A program made the position numbers and the translations under genes. The notes under the pieces were generated by a model. That model worked only from the letters and a program-made list of their open reading frames with translations. It did not search any database and was not told the origin of the DNA. 64,000 bases of DNA, from assembly GCA_021234155.1 (NCBI GenBank), contig JAJEKV010000093.1, positions 3,403,174 through 3,467,173 of the forward strand, written 5' to 3'. Shown here piece after piece: positions 1 through 14,234 of the stretch. Position 1 is the first letter of the stretch; every line of letters starts with the position of its first letter. Source of the stretch: Isoetes taiwanensis. Taxonomy: Eukaryota > Streptophyta > Lycopodiopsida > Isoetales > Isoetaceae.

Positions 1-300
1 CATTTAACTTAGCCGTATCTCTTAACTAAAGTGAGAAACGAACACATTTATCTCTAACCTAACAAAACTTCTTAACTACTAGCATGAAGCACAAGCTTAT
101 TATAAAGGTTAGGTTAAGTTGATTTCATGAGCTTAACCTAAGTGGTCTATAATTGGTATAGTGCGAATGCATATCTTCACAATTTTTTAAGTTAGTCTTA
201 ACTTAATGACTTTAATGGGAAATCACAACCTACTTCCATTAAGTTAAGAGATAACCAACAGGTTAAGTTAACCTAACCTAATTGCGAGTGGGAAACTACC
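1..300. other. Non-coding, TTAACCTAA-rich stretch
   Basis: No coding potential is visible. The block holds many short copies, in both orientations, of TTAACCTAA, TTAAGTTA and AACCTAAC, for example near 55-62, 107-120, 150 and 262-282. It is not the plant telomere repeat TTTAGGG. It may be an eroded repeat or a motif cluster. Confidence 0.5.
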
Positions 301-640
301 CTTATACACACAAAAGAAATACCAAACAACAATGACTCTCTGAATTTCAGCCAAAAATCCAAAGACATAGGATCTCCCATAAATAAATCCAACAGCTTTC
401 TGGATTTAGGCCACAAACTCACAAAGCACAGACCTCTCCCATGAACAACCACTATGCACCAAAAGAAATACAAAACAGCTAATATGCGCGACAGATTTAA
501 TGACTTTCAAGATTTCAACCAAAGCCCAAAAAGCACGGTTTCCCATCAACCACTATGCACACAAAAGAAATACCAAACAACCACTCTGCACCACATATCC
601 AAGGGCTTTCTTGATTTTTGCCCATGTGAAGAGGATGAAA
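300..640 (+). repeat. Imperfect tandem repeat, about three units
   Basis: The motif CA(C)AAAAGAAATAC recurs near 306, 456 and 556. Each copy is followed by similar text (CCAAACAAC, then a GATTTC-AGCCAAA segment, then CTCCCAT or TTCCCAT). Unit length varies from about 100 to 150 bp. Short open frames across it have no recognisable product. Nothing further is seen up to 1,300. Confidence 0.5.
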
Positions 641-1299
641 GTCAGGTTTACTAGAAAGATGACCATGACCACAAGTAAACTGGGGTTGAATATCTGGATA
701 CTCTTTCAGACTATAAAGACAAGCATATCAAGCATTTATAATTCCATTGAAGAAGTAAAACAAAATCATCAGCATGGAATGGCTCAAATCGAAGCAGGGA
801 CACATAGAATGCTACGGACGAATTGTCTCAGTCATTCTCACAGATGATATCGTCGAAGGCAGATGAATTCCAAAAAGGGGTAACATGGGGCACTCTATTT
901 GACATCCATATTACATAAGATATCTTTTACTTTCCTCATATAAATATGCTACAAATTTCACTTAGCTTGGCTTCCAAAGATCAGTATACTAGGGATGTTT
1001 TTGGCCACCCTTCGAATGCAGACATACATATCCCCTACTTCTAGGTGCATCCCCCGAGACAAAAAGTATCTTCATGAGGTTTTCTAGGTGCGAACATGGA
1101 CAGAAGTAGCTTGAATGGGAATTTCCAACAGCAATAAATGGAGTCTTGGATCGTGGTATATCTAGCCATCCACTGCACAATTTCAGGCTTGAAACCAACT
1201 GTTTTGAGCCAATTTTTCATCAATATGACTCTATTTGGACTCAAATCTCTTCTTCTCTTCACGAATCAGGTGTCAAAGAGGCAGAATAACCGATTAAAA

Positions 1300-1500
1300 T
1301 GCCTTTTGAAGCAAATCAAGCCGCCCATAGAAAAGAAATATCGATTTGAGCAAAGATTTTGGACTCCGTCGCGTAGTTTCGCGCCTGGTCTTTAAGGCCG
1401 AATATGCCACTTTTTTGTCCAGATATACCACCTGGTTGATAAGGATAGCCAGATATACCACTTTCTTTTGCCGAATATACCACGATCTCGGACTCCATTT
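1300..1500 (+). repeat. Interspersed GGCCGAAATACCAC repeat, copy 1
   Basis: Contains CAAAGATTTTGGACTCCGTCGCG followed by a short array of variants of GGCCGAATATRCCAC separated by T-rich spacers and CCAGATATACCAC units. Two relatives lie at 9,655-9,895 and 18,590-18,745 and share the leader (AAAGATTT, CTCCGTCGC) and the end (GGACTC). No terminal inverted repeats were found. Confidence 0.6.
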
Positions 1501-1905
1501 ACATGCGTCCTCTATTTTCAAGCTTCATGATGGAGGAGGAAAGGAACATCGATTCTATGCGGTCATCAAAACCTAAAAACCATTTCTATTAAGAAATATA
1601 GAGCTCTCTCACCAACCCAAATGCAAAGTGCAAAAGTGAAATTGACTGTGACTGTGAGAGCTAGCAAGCAACTGGTGTAAGACAAAACTGAAAAGGTCAA
1701 CTTCATCGTGCATTTCTCTAATTTCATGCACTATAAATCTTGAGAAATGGAGATCCAATAGTATAGCCACCTCAAGTTTGGCTGATTTAGAAGTGTTGGC
1801 TGATGTGGAAGTGAGAACATTTGATATTTTAGGCACTTTAGGTCCTTATTAAACATTCTATACGTATTTGATGGCCAATAATTTCTAGGTTTGAAGCTTT
1901 TGGCT

Positions 1906-2244
1906 ATGGCGACCAAGCCCGTGCGGATGCGAATTACAAAATTCGTGAAGCCTTACGTTCTGCGAATGTGCTTCTCCAATCGTTACGTGACCGCAGAGGT
2001 TGTGGAAACAAGCACAGGCAAAGTGGCATTAGCAGCTTCTTCCAAAGAGGAGGCTCTCAAGGCTGAAATGCCTCGCACTGCTGATGTTGTTGCAGCCGCT
2101 AAAATAGGAGAGGTCTTAGCTCAGCGGATGAAGGACGCCCAAATACCTGGAATAGTCTTCCACCTTGCCAAAGGTGAAAGGTACCATGGAAAAAGAAAAG
2201 CTCTTGTAGATGGTCTCACATCAAATGGAATCACTCTTATTTGA
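1906..2244 (+). CDS. Bacterial-type L18 (uL18) ribosomal protein family
   Basis: A 112-aa protein of the L18p/L5e family. Bacterial-type L18 proteins bind 5S rRNA in the large subunit, and plant nuclear copies usually serve mitochondria or plastids. The protein starts MATKPVRMRITKFVKPYVLR, has the mid-region DVVAAAKIGEVLAQR and ends with the family hallmark YHGKRKALVDGL. Its length matches the small plant L18p-like proteins. I chose the ATG at 1906. The frame is open upstream to 1891, but only from a TTG, and TTTCTAG just before it could be a splice acceptor, so a 5' exon is possible. The frame has no disablement, unlike the next gene. It converges on the AAAP transporter gene, with 185 bp between the stops. 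Organelle targeting is inferred, and no clear transit peptide is seen in this exon. Confidence 0.85.
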   Translation: MATKPVRMRITKFVKPYVLRMCFSNRYVTAEVVETSTGKVALAASSKEEALKAEMPRTADVVAAAKIGEVLAQRMKDAQIPGIVFHLAKGERYHGKRKALVDGLTSNGITLI

Positions 2245-2429
2245 AGTATTATTATTCTTCACTTGCATGTTTATCAGGAATATATGCTTCACTAGATGCA
2301 AAGCTTTCTAGTCTTGAAATCTCTCATTTTTTTTTTCGTGGAAATTAACAGTTCTGGGAGTTATGTTGTTTGAACAAAATGTATATGTAATCTACATTAC
2401 ATGGGTTACAGATAAAGGGCACTTCACAA

Positions 2430-5400
2430 CTAAGTAGTAGTACTGTTTCCAAAAAGCTTGTACTTATGGGCATCCAAAGCAATTTGGCGAACAGAAGATA
2501 CCACACCAAGAATCCCCACAACTGAGAAGATAACCAATAGTGATCCATGAATCCAAAAAGGCAAGTGTCCACACTGATGGTCTGTAGGCAGCAAGGTAAA
2601 ATACCATTGGAACCACAAATCCCAAAGGTATGAACCCTACTGCTCCAATGAAGGCATTTAGGTCACCAAAAAATGGGAGCATAGCTGCCACAAGGCTTGA
2701 TACCATTATGTATATACTTCTTGCAAGTATACGTGGAAAGAAATTCTAACAGAGAGTATCCCATGCTTGGGATTAGATAGATAGCTTTCTAAAACTTCAA
2801 ACATAGGCTGTGCATATACCTGCATTATAATGGTTAAAAGGAACTGCTTAACAACTGGAAGGAGAAATTTAAAGAGAAGTAAGCAGACTTTGAGTAGGAT
2901 TTACCACACCAATGGCGAATAGTTGTAGTATCACACACAAGATGGCAATAAAAAGTAACCAATCTGGAGCTAGTGAAGGACCTTCATCTGGGGAGAGATT
3001 ATTGAGCAAGTTGCCATCGGATAGGTTCCCAAAAGCCCAATAACCTGAAATTGCAACTGAAAAGAATGTGCAAGCCACTATAGCATAACAAAATAACAAG
3101 CCCCTCTGCATCTTTCCTGCTACTGGTGGGGAAATCGTTGCCTGCATGTACATCATACACATTTTATATGTTAACAGACCCATAAAGAGTAGTACACTTT
3201 AACGAGCTGGTCCAAGTGAAACTCATTTGCTACTTCAAGCGAGGAGGCAACAAATCCCTTGATCCACAAGACCAACTTTTTTGTCCACCATTGACATAAA
3301 ACAGAGATGATCTTATTCTAACTTGATCCTCTCATGTTGCTTGATAAGATCTTAGATTTTTTAATTGTCATTTAAAATCTTTTTCACTATGTTTGATGAA
3401 TTCTCTTTGACGAAAATAGTCATATAGAGTTATAACAAAGACAGCTTGCTTTAACTGATCATTAGAAGATCCAAATTTGTTTAGTATGATAGTGAAGTTT
3501 GGATCTGCTGGTCCAGCCTGGAAGCTTACTCAATGGTTGTGTGGTAAGCTTCCTTGGGTCTCTTCATGCACGATTTCAACTTACCTTTTAATTCTGACCC
3601 AATTCCTCTATTCCTTACATATAATCATTTCCTTCATGAACCTGCATTAATTGCTCTGTGATATTTAAACATACTCCTTGAAGCCTATGTGCTTTCAGTC
3701 AAATGCAGACAACATGACTTTAAAAACTACTTGCTCTACTTTATAGAAACCCTTTCAACGATTTATATACCTGAATTTCTGGGATCAAAGAAGTTCCAAA
3801 CGACGTAGCAATTATTCCCAATGCATTAAAAACCCCAAAAACTTTGTGGATGTCACTTCCTTTTAAGGAATAGTCCTTCGATGGTGCATGCTTTGAGTGA
3901 CCTAAGACATTGTCATAAAAACCTCAATTTGTCATAAATAATTTAACATACTAATTATGGACTTACCTGCATAAATTGAGCCAGCAACGATAGCTAAACT
4001 ATAACCTAGTGATAAGAGAGAAGAAATCAAGTTGATATGCCTCAGTGAGTGAAAAGAAGGCAGCTGAGATAAAAGCCTAAAAAAGACCACCAGCAATCAA
4101 GATGAATTGATAAAGTTTCATTGTGCCCTTTGGGCTCACATTGGAGTATATTATCTGCAGGAATTTTACAAGCAATTAGGGACAACAAAATTGCATATGG
4201 CATAGAAGCATTCAATATACGCTTTATTAAGCATGAAAGAGCAGTCATATAGTGTGTACATCAGATTGGAAGAAAGCTCAACTGACACAGGACCTGACAC
4301 ATTATTGAGTTACCTTTGATCACATTTTACTGGAAATTGCAACTCTTAACTTGCACTGATTTGCTGGGTGCATTTTACATAATAGTAAAGATAAAGCCTG
4401 TGTTTAAGCAGCACCTTAATAGCAGCAAACTGTAGCATTCCATAATCTAAATTAAACTTGCTAACTTTTTCCACAAACACTACCTATATGCACACACCAA
4501 CGACTACTTTTAGATAGATCCTTTCAGAAACATTGCCTAGTAGGCCAAAGTACCCATCGGATTCCTCAATTTGGTCTTGTACTTGAAATCCTCTCGCTTT
4601 CATGCCTGCATATTTGTGGTATTTATACACGCATTTTTCAGGAATACTAGCAGTACTTATCAGTTTTCATGTGAGTTCAGTCAGATCCTATAGAATTTTA
4701 TACCTTAAGCCAAACTAGAAAGCTCAAAACATCAATACAATTCTTGATCAAAGTAAACTACACACAGATCGTGGAGAAAAATTACACAGATCGTGGAGCA
4801 GGACATTGATGGCATATCTCATTATTCACCTATTGTTGCATTGCTCAGCAAAAAGCAGGACTCAACTTTTTTAAGATGGGCTTAAAATGATTCCTGAGCA
4901 TTGTCATCATGCACATGGATGTAAGTAGAGAACAGCTACTTCAAGGCATTGCATTATAGTTTGGAGAATATCAGGACAATGTAAAGAAAAATTAGACAGT
5001 AGTATAATTAAAATATAGTCATTGTCAGTACCATATAATTAAAATATAGTCATTGCCAATACCAAACAAGAAACCCACCAAGTTTTATACGACATGGATT
5101 CCATATTCCATAGCAAGTAACGTTTTGATATGTGTTCTGAACTTTTGGACTTTATGAGGATATCAAACAGCATAACTACAGAAAATTTTAACACACACCT
5201 GCATTCCCTGGCCGCTTAGTAGTGCACTACCAATGACTATGCCAAGACATACCAGGAACTGTATAGTTACAACGACCAAGCTCCCAAATGGCCCTGCAAG
5301 ACGGTTTACTGAAATTTCAGCCTGTTATGAATTTGAAATTGTGTACGAATTTTACTAATCAAGGAAATAAATGGAATATTCTACTTATTTATTCTACAAT

Positions 5401-5831
5401 AAACAGCATATGAAGAAGAGAAAAAGGAATTTAAACAACCTACAACTTCTGTCGCTAAATCTCTGAAGCGTAAATGTCTGCTGCCTCTCTCTTCAAACTC
5501 CACTAATAACCTCGATATGATACTGTACCCATAAAATGTCACAGCAGATCCCAAAAGCATTGCAAATATTCCAAAGAACCATCCCAATTGTGCATATGCA
5601 TAGGGGAGGCTCAAAATGGCAGGTCCTACTATGGCAGTTGTTAGATGATATGCTGCGTGCAGCCATGTACCTAAGGAGTAGTAACCATGTTTTAAGAATT
5701 ACAAAGGCATTAATGTTGTGAAATCCCAAACTTTACAAGTGAGACGAAGAACCTTTGGATTCGAGTACAAATAATTCGCCAGCGTTCTTTTCCCTTGCTT
5801 CCCCAGAGATTACTAGTGCTTCATCAGCCAT
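2430..5831 (-). CDS. AAAP-family amino acid transporter (GABA/proline transporter-like), seven exons, three 1-bp indels
   Basis: A plasma-membrane H+/amino acid symporter-like protein (Aa_trans), closest in memory to plant GABA transporter 1-like proteins. Exons on the minus strand, all with GT-AG borders: 5831-5753, 5670-5440, 5308-5199, 4154-3967, 3901-3771, 3141-2905 and 2819-2430. Landmarks in order are LFVLESKG, AIVGPAILSLPYAYAQLGW, QLPSFHSLRHIN, GIIATSFGTSLIPEIQ, ISGYWAFG, VAAMLPFFGD and VRQIALDAHKYKLF. Summed exons are 1,366 bp. The frame is broken three times: an extra T (T6 on the minus strand, at 4079-4084), a missing base near 2738-2745, and an extra T (T5, at 2555-2559). Correcting these gives exactly 455 codons with no internal stop, the usual family length. 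Either it is a young pseudogene or the indels are sequence errors. 5'-UTR sequence lies above 5831. Confidence 0.88.
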
Positions 5832-6655
5832 TAATTCGAAATTACAATTTGAATCTAAAGCTCCAGAAGCCGGAAAGCAGAGATGGTCTGAAACAAAATA
5901 TATTTAAGGCTGAATGAGAGAATAGAAGATGCCCAATAATTGTTGAAAGGAAAAGCTCTGTGCTGTGGCTGTGGAAAGCGAAGCTGCTTCTGGAAAACGA
6001 CGACAGCATTATGCTGATGCACGTTAGAAATAGCCACCTACTCCAAAATGCCTTCAAATTCTTCAGCAGGAATCGAGGGTCCAATTTTAGATATGTCAAC
6101 GAATGTAGGAAAGTATTCGACATTGGCATTTGCATACATGCTGTCACTATCATGGCATGTTCAATGGTTTTAAGAAATGTTATGGAAAGGAAAAGCCGAA
6201 AAATGAATGTCATTTTCCCACGATCACACTCATTTTGGACTTTTAAAAACAACTATTGAAACTTTCTAGTAGTCCACACGATAAATATATGGATAATCAC
6301 ATGATGTGCATGACACATTGTTGTCCTAAAAGCCAATTAAGATGATGTGTTCCCAAGTTATCCTGAATTCCTAACAAAGCATGATGTAGACGTGTGATGT
6401 AGAAGCACAAAGCTTGGCTGTCAGGAGTAAGTGTCAATACCTCAACTAGGAGTAAGTGTCAATACCTCAACTGTATGGATAAAAGCAATTCCAAACTATT
6501 TTTCAGGGTTGCAAAGCATAGAATGTTAAACAATGGCATTCTCTCTGTAAAAGATGAGTAGCATTCAACTATCACCAATCAACAGGAAATACATGATTTC
6601 TTCTACAAAAGATATCAGAAACTGTTCACACCAGTGCCAATTGACTCCAAAGCAT
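5832..6655. other. Upstream region of the transporter gene; 25-bp duplication
   Basis: Probable 5' leader and promoter of the minus-strand transporter gene. Overlapping open frames on both strands near 5,842-6,259 match nothing I recognise. The unit AGGAGTAAGTGTCAATACCT is repeated in tandem at about 6,422-6,471. Confidence 0.4.
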
Positions 6656-6659
6656 AGAT

Positions 6660-7615
6660 GAATTTTTCAGCTTGGTTGGGCCCTCAAATGCTCCCATTGA
6701 TGATGAAATTCTAATGGCCACTCCAACAGAGGAAGAAGTTCATAATGTGTTAAAGAGCATCGCACATGGCAAAAGTCTTGGACCAGATGGCATCCCTCCC
6801 GAATTTTATGATGCTTTTTGGGATGACATGAATTAGGATATGGTAACTTTCATTAGGGGGGCTTGGGAGGCTTCCAAACTTCATCTTGCAATTAATGTTG
6901 GCCTTATTGCCTTGGTCCCAAAGGTAGAAGGTCCATCTGCCTTCTCTGATTGGAGACCGATTTCCTTGGCCAATGCCTCCTAAAAAATACATGCTAAGTC
7001 GCTAGCAAAGCAGGGATAAAACGAATACTCGGTCCTAAAAATCAACCCAAGGCTTTTGCCTTCTTCCCTGCAAGAAGTATTTTAGATAACTTTATAGGGG
7101 CGCATGAAGGATTAAATTGGGCCAAGGTATCCAAGAAAAAATGCATGTTGTTGAAGTTGGATTTCAGTAGGGGTTTTGATACAAGAGATTGCACCTTTCA
7201 TTACAAAGCCATGAAGCATTTGGGGTTATCAGACAAGGTAATTGAAAAAGTGCAAGAATTCAATGAAGCTAGCTGCTCAGCTGTCTTGGTAAATGGAATC
7301 CATAAAGTGTTTACAAATGCCAGGGAATCTAGATGATTTGTCCCTGATGCAGTATGCTGATGACACTTTTGTGTTCTTACAAGATGATGGTTACAGTCTA
7401 TCCTCCTTCCTGGCAGCTATGGACTTTTTTGGCAGAGCTTCAGGAGTTGTGCTGAATAAGAACAAATGTTCTATTATAATGGACTCGGATAATACCTCCC
7501 TTTGTGGGGTCACAGTAATAGGGCAGGCTTCAGCTACAAAACTACTTGGTCTGCCATTGGCAATAAACATGAGTCTCCCCATTACGGGCGGGGGGGCCTA
7601 TAGTAACTAAATGAA
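6660..7615 (+). mobile_element. LINE reverse transcriptase fragment (L1-like)
   Basis: Non-LTR retrotransposon RT pieces in several frames. There is GPDGIPPEFYDAFW near 6,780, then DWRPISLANAS, then KLDFSRGFDT near 7,155, then the catalytic QYADDTFVFLQDD at 7,350-7,385, then GVVLNKNKCSI. The segment between the LDF-GFDT block and YADD lacks the usual RQGDPLSP motif, so there is an internal deletion, plus stops and frameshifts. No endonuclease or 3' tail is visible, and the copy ends next to the TC microsatellite. It is clearly dead, and a different family from the 15.2-17.7 kb LINE. Confidence 0.85.
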
Positions 7616-7635
7616 AAGAAAATCGGCAATTTTCC

Positions 7636-9640
<2,005 letters not shown>

Positions 9641-9654
9641 TAAATAGCAAAAAG

Positions 9655-9895
9655 CACCACACCGGAGTTGCGAGAACGATCCGACCAAAGATTTCAGCTC
9701 CGTCGCCACGCTTTTACACTTGGTTTTGGCCAGAAATGCCACTTTTTGGCCGGAAATACCACTCTTTTTGGCCGGAAATGCCACCTTTTTTTGGCCGAAA
9801 ATACCCGCGGGTCGATAAGCGGATGTTCGAAAATACCACCAAAAAGTTCGAAATACCACATTAGGGCTCTAAATACGGATGTCCGATCCTCGCCA
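9655..9895 (+). repeat. Interspersed GGCCGAAATACCAC repeat, copy 2
   Basis: The clearest copy. A leader CAAAGATTTCAGCTCCGTCGC is followed by four or five units of the type TGGCCGGAAATACCACTTTT at about 9,725-9,810, then GGTCGATAAGCGGATG, two GTTCGAAATACCAC units, and an end reading GGGCTCTAAATACGGATGTCC. The 3' half matches copy 3 at 18.6 kb closely. It abuts the ABCB fragment. Confidence 0.7.
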
Positions 9896-11095
9896 TTTTC
9901 TTTCTACAAGCTCTTTACTTTCGCAGATAAGCTCGACTACTTTCTCATGTTTGTTGGAAGCACAGGAGCCATTGTGCCAGGCTTGGCGCGACCTATCTTC
10001 TTAGTGCTTCTCTTTGGATACCTGGCTAATAGCTTTGGTAGTTATACTAAAACCCTCGAAGATGTATTACAAACTCATAAAAGTTTCTTTTCAACCTATA
10101 TTTAGAGTCCGATTTCATGTGTAATCTGATCCAGAACAACTTGTTTTAGCAGTATGTTTTATTCTTCATCTATCTTGGCATTATAAACTTGGTGGCATGT
10201 TGAGTAGAACTCGCATTATGAATTTTGTCTTTATGCCATACCAGCTTTTCTTTATGCTTAAATCGAACAGAAATGGCATGTTGGATCCAAACTGGTAAGC
10301 ATCAGACAACGAGAATGAGATTTAGTTAACTTGAGGCAATGCTTAAGCAAGACATTGAGTACTTTGATGTGGAGGGAATTGCCAACAAACTAGTGGAGAG
10401 TATGAACACTGATACCTTGATCATACAAGAGGCCATTAGTGAGAGGGTTTTTTTGGATGAATTCTGGAAGTTCACTGGAAATGTTGCATGAGACTCAGAT
10501 TCCAATTCTTTGCTCTTTTGTGAGATGGATGCATTCATATATTCTATGTCAACGTTCCTGGGAGGATTTATACTGGGAGGACTTACACTGGAGTTTGTAA
10601 CTGTATGATAGCTTTGTCTTTTAACAATAGCCATTGTTCCTGTCATTGGTATTTGTGGAGGGTTATATGACTATGCTTTGTTGGCTGTCAATTCCAAGAG
10701 CCACACAGTATATGCTAATCTTTGGTGGCATTTTGCAGAATAGGTATTATTTTTTTGTAGAATATAAACCATGTAAATAATAAAACTTGTGTAAAAACAA
10801 GAATACATTTCCTAAATGGCTAGAGCTCGGACAATAACATATGACATACCTAACCTGATGCACTACATTACAGGCAATTTTCGTGGTACGAACCATGTAT
10901 TCGTTTGTGGGAGAATCAAAAGCAACCAACTCCCATACCGAGGCACTTAAGTCCATAGTTAAACTAGGTTATAAAGCTGGGGTGGAGGTGCCACATATAG
11001 AGGCAAAATCCTTGCAACAATATTTGTGGTCATTGTGGGTGGCATGTATGTCCATCAACTCCAGCCATGCAAAATCAATCATTAACACTGGATAG
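9894..11095 (+). pseudogene. ABCB (P-glycoprotein-type) transporter fragment, TMD1 only
   Basis: Three pieces of the first transmembrane domain of a plant ABCB exporter. Piece one is FYKLFTFADKLDYFLMFVGS-GAIVPG at 9,894-10,105. Piece two is LEAMLKQDIEYFDVEG, then DTLIIQEAISER, at 10,331-10,660, in a frame broken by stops. Piece three is VRTMYSFVGESKATN-LKLGYKAG-like sequence at 10,874-10,990. After that the similarity ends. No Walker A, LSGGQ or Walker B motif occurs anywhere downstream, so both nucleotide-binding domains are missing. The pieces are separated by intron-sized gaps, which suggests a truncated genomic copy rather than a retrocopy. Confidence 0.75.
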
Positions 11096-11099
11096 GGCT

Positions 11100-13950
11100 T
11101 AAATCCATTTTAGACAGCCTACTCAATGCTTGAATTGTTTATCTGAGCAAGTGCATGAGTATGTTCCCAGTAGCAATTTGGGGTAGCCTACAAAATTTGT
11201 CATTCGGATTCAGAAGGAGATTGAAGCTGCAAACTGGATACAAGAACATAGGACTGGTAAAGCACTGCAATTATTTTCAGAAAAATCGGACTATGAGGTG
11301 TGTTTACATGTATCTAACCTTTTGTTCTACTCAACAACCAGGATCACGAATCCACCATTTGAGGAACACTCCCTTAGTTGGTAGAATCCTACGAACGAGC
11401 TTTGAACATGCCTTTAAAACATGCATTGATAAGCACATTTGACTTTCTTGAGGGCTTATTTCTATGAGGGAAGAGTCATTTGCACTTTGCATTTAATAAA
11501 GACAGTTATATTCTGATCCACTTGAAGCCCCCATGTCACACTCTATGGGTGCAATTGACTGATCATTTTTCATTACAGAAATAAAATTTCTAACATGCAA
11601 AACTATTTTAGACATGTTTTCATCTATAGTTCAAGTATAATGCTCCTTAGAGTGTTACATTTTTTCGGTCGCCTTTAGGCTCCTTTTAGATTTTTAACTT
11701 TGTGTGAGGTTGTTTTGCATATGTGCAGATCACAACGGGATCTAGATCGACATCTTCGTTACGGTTTGTATCTTACACAAGTTGTATCTATTCCAATATG
11801 ACAACATTTGCCCGACCCAAAGCTAGAGTTTAACAAATGCATCACCAAAGCTTTTCTATTGGCCTTTAACACTTCATGGACATGGCTTAAAATGGTATGC
11901 TTCCACACTCACCATTAAGCCACATGCCAAAAATCCTCGGCCCCTAAAGGTTGACAAATTATTACCCATGGAAATTGAATCATAGCTTGCTTCAAGAGCT
12001 ATAACTATCGATTCAAGTTTATCTTTTGTTCAATCCAGTGTTCAACCCTCCTTTTTGAACAATCTAAGCCATTATACATGCTTAATGCTACATCTATAGC
12101 ATTGAACACAAGCAGCTTGTTGTGATCAAGAATAGCTTTGCGACAGAAACATGCATGCACTAGGTGTTATCCTTCTTACTCATCATAATAGTCTCTTGTT
12201 GCAAATGATAGTTCCTATACCAGTGTTAATGTTTTTCTCTCATAGCACAATTCAAGGACATCTCCTTGCAGCCAGCAGGCCCATCGTCACAACTATAGGT
12301 TGGGTCTTCTTGTTGATTTTGCCAATTTTAGGTCTAGATTTTGGTTATTTGCACTGGAATACTATAGGGCTGCTAGAATGTATAGATGACATACCTGAAG
12401 CAAGCGACCTTACTATAGCAAACACGGATCATTTGACAATAATTTCAAGAGATCGCCCTCTTCATTTCTCATTTCCGCAATTGATAGAGATGAACACAAT
12501 TTTGCTGCATATGGTTGGCCTGAAGACCATCTAGGATGGTTAGGGCCTAGTGAAATATTTCCACTAGAGGCATGATCCTAGGTATCATTGTTTCAGTAAA
12601 CTTGCTCTGTGCAATGAAACATGACATCTTCATTTTTTTCTGTTGGTCTGGTGATCATCGTGTCTTTGTTTATCTACTTTCTCCTGGTTGAGATAAAGAA
12701 TGTGTCTATTGAGGAGATGATTTTTGTAGGGAGGAAACGCTTGGTTGTAAGAGACGATGCCATTAGAAAGGAACAACTCAAGCCAAATGCAGATACTTGA
12801 AGACATGGTCAAGGATTTGCTGTAATATGTAGTTATAGATTGTATGTAGGCGTGAAGCTAACATTTGTTGCAATGAAGAAAAATAATGTTCTTTGACTTT
12901 GGCATGCCTACTCTTGGCATGTAGACTATAAATGTCTCTTACTTTAAATTGGATTCTAGTTTTTTGTGGATTTTGCTGTTGGATTTTCTCATATTTGAAT
13001 TGAATCCTCACGTGGAAAAGTGCAAATTGTCTTACTTTAACACGTCAAGCTAATCAGTTTTCTGATGTGAACTTGGAAAAGTTTTGTTGTCAACATTGAT
13101 TTTCTATTCATCTATTGTTAGTGGTCAATAGTGGTCCAGATTTCTTGGGCACATCAACATATTATTGTGAAAATAAAAATGAGATGAATCCAATGGCTAA
13201 GTTAACATTCAATGCAAAGTAGTAAAAAGCACATAAATAAATGTGCAAATCTACTAGATTTTTGCATCATGTGGTAGCTTCAAATGATATTATCTTTTAA
13301 TGAAATTTGCATATGCTTTAGAAACTACCAAAGAATCTCGGAACCGTCATACCTTTCATAATGTCTTTAACGCATTATGACATGAATGTCTCTAATGCAC
13401 CATGATAAGCTGAGACATTGTTAATTGATGAACTGCATAGCTTACATGTTCATATTTAAGGAGGTTATTGTGGCATGGCGAAAGAGTGGCATAAATTTGT
13501 GGGGTTGCATATTAATAGTAGGTCTAACCTGACAGGTTGGAACTAGAGAAATGGCCACCGCGATATATTTCTTATACATATAACACATATTCCATAATAG
13601 AATACATGCACACTCGACCATTTAGACAAAAATTGGAACATTGAAAAATGGAGCGACATTATCAAGCTCGTCCACACATTTGTAGTACAATTCACAACAA
13701 AGAAACACAAATGTATATTCACATCAAAAAGAGCGTCTAAAGGCTAGTTATTCATATTTAAATCGTATTACAACAAAGTTTTCATATGTATTTTCACATT
13801 TATATTTGAAAAATTCTCGGCAAGTTCAAATATAGCATATGAAAGCTCTGAAGGAGCAAATAGAATTGAATTGCATAGTCCATGGAGCAAATAGAAGATA
13901 TGATAGATTTTTTGACAAAATATGGAAACAACATGAGGATGCTCCATGCC
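11100..13950. other. Long non-coding stretch
   Basis: AT-rich sequence without a recognised gene. A 127-aa open frame at 12,151-12,534 (+) contains hydrophobic segments but no family signature. No terminal repeats or tRNA genes were seen. Confidence 0.4.
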
Positions 13951-13951
13951 T

Positions 13952-14230
13952 TCATGGTCTAGGGATGGGCGTCAACAAATAGCTCAAAAGCACGAAGGCT
14001 TTGCAGAAAAATAGATCTAATGTGATCCATTTCACCTCTAATATTATTCTCATTTCTTTTGCAGAAACTCTCATATTATCATTAACCATGGCAATTAAGC
14101 TCTCTTTCAATATGTCATATGCACTGGCCAAGGATATTTCATTGCCATGAGTCATCCTAGCCATGAGCTTAACCATCTCCACTGCATCAAAGAATGGCAC
14201 CTTTGCCATCAATGCAGTTATGAATCTCAT
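13952..14230 (-). CDS. Unrecognised 92-aa open frame
   Basis: Reads MRFITALMAKVPFFDAVEMV and ends in a hydrophobic stretch. The first 60 residues look protein-like (KLMARMTHGNEIS, YDILKESLIAMVND). I cannot assign a family. It has no obvious splice context and lies alone in AT-rich DNA, so it may be an exon or chance. Confidence 0.2.
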   Translation of the reverse strand: MRFITALMAKVPFFDAVEMVKLMARMTHGNEISLASAYDILKESLIAMVNDNMRVSAKEMRIILEVKWITLDLFFCKAFVLLSYLLTPIPRP

Positions 14231-14234
14231 ACTT

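Noticed and set aside
1-300. Telomeric or subtelomeric repeat
   Set aside because: The words are TTAACCTAA/TTAAGTTA rather than TTTAGGG and are not in regular tandem.
5842-6259. Overlapping open frames of 136 aa (-) and 99 aa (+)
   Set aside because: They lie in the upstream region of the transporter gene, have no recognisable domain and mirror each other.
12151-12534. 127-aa membrane-protein-like frame
   Set aside because: Hydrophobic composition only. It has no family motif, no splice context and no continuation of the nearby ABCB fragment.
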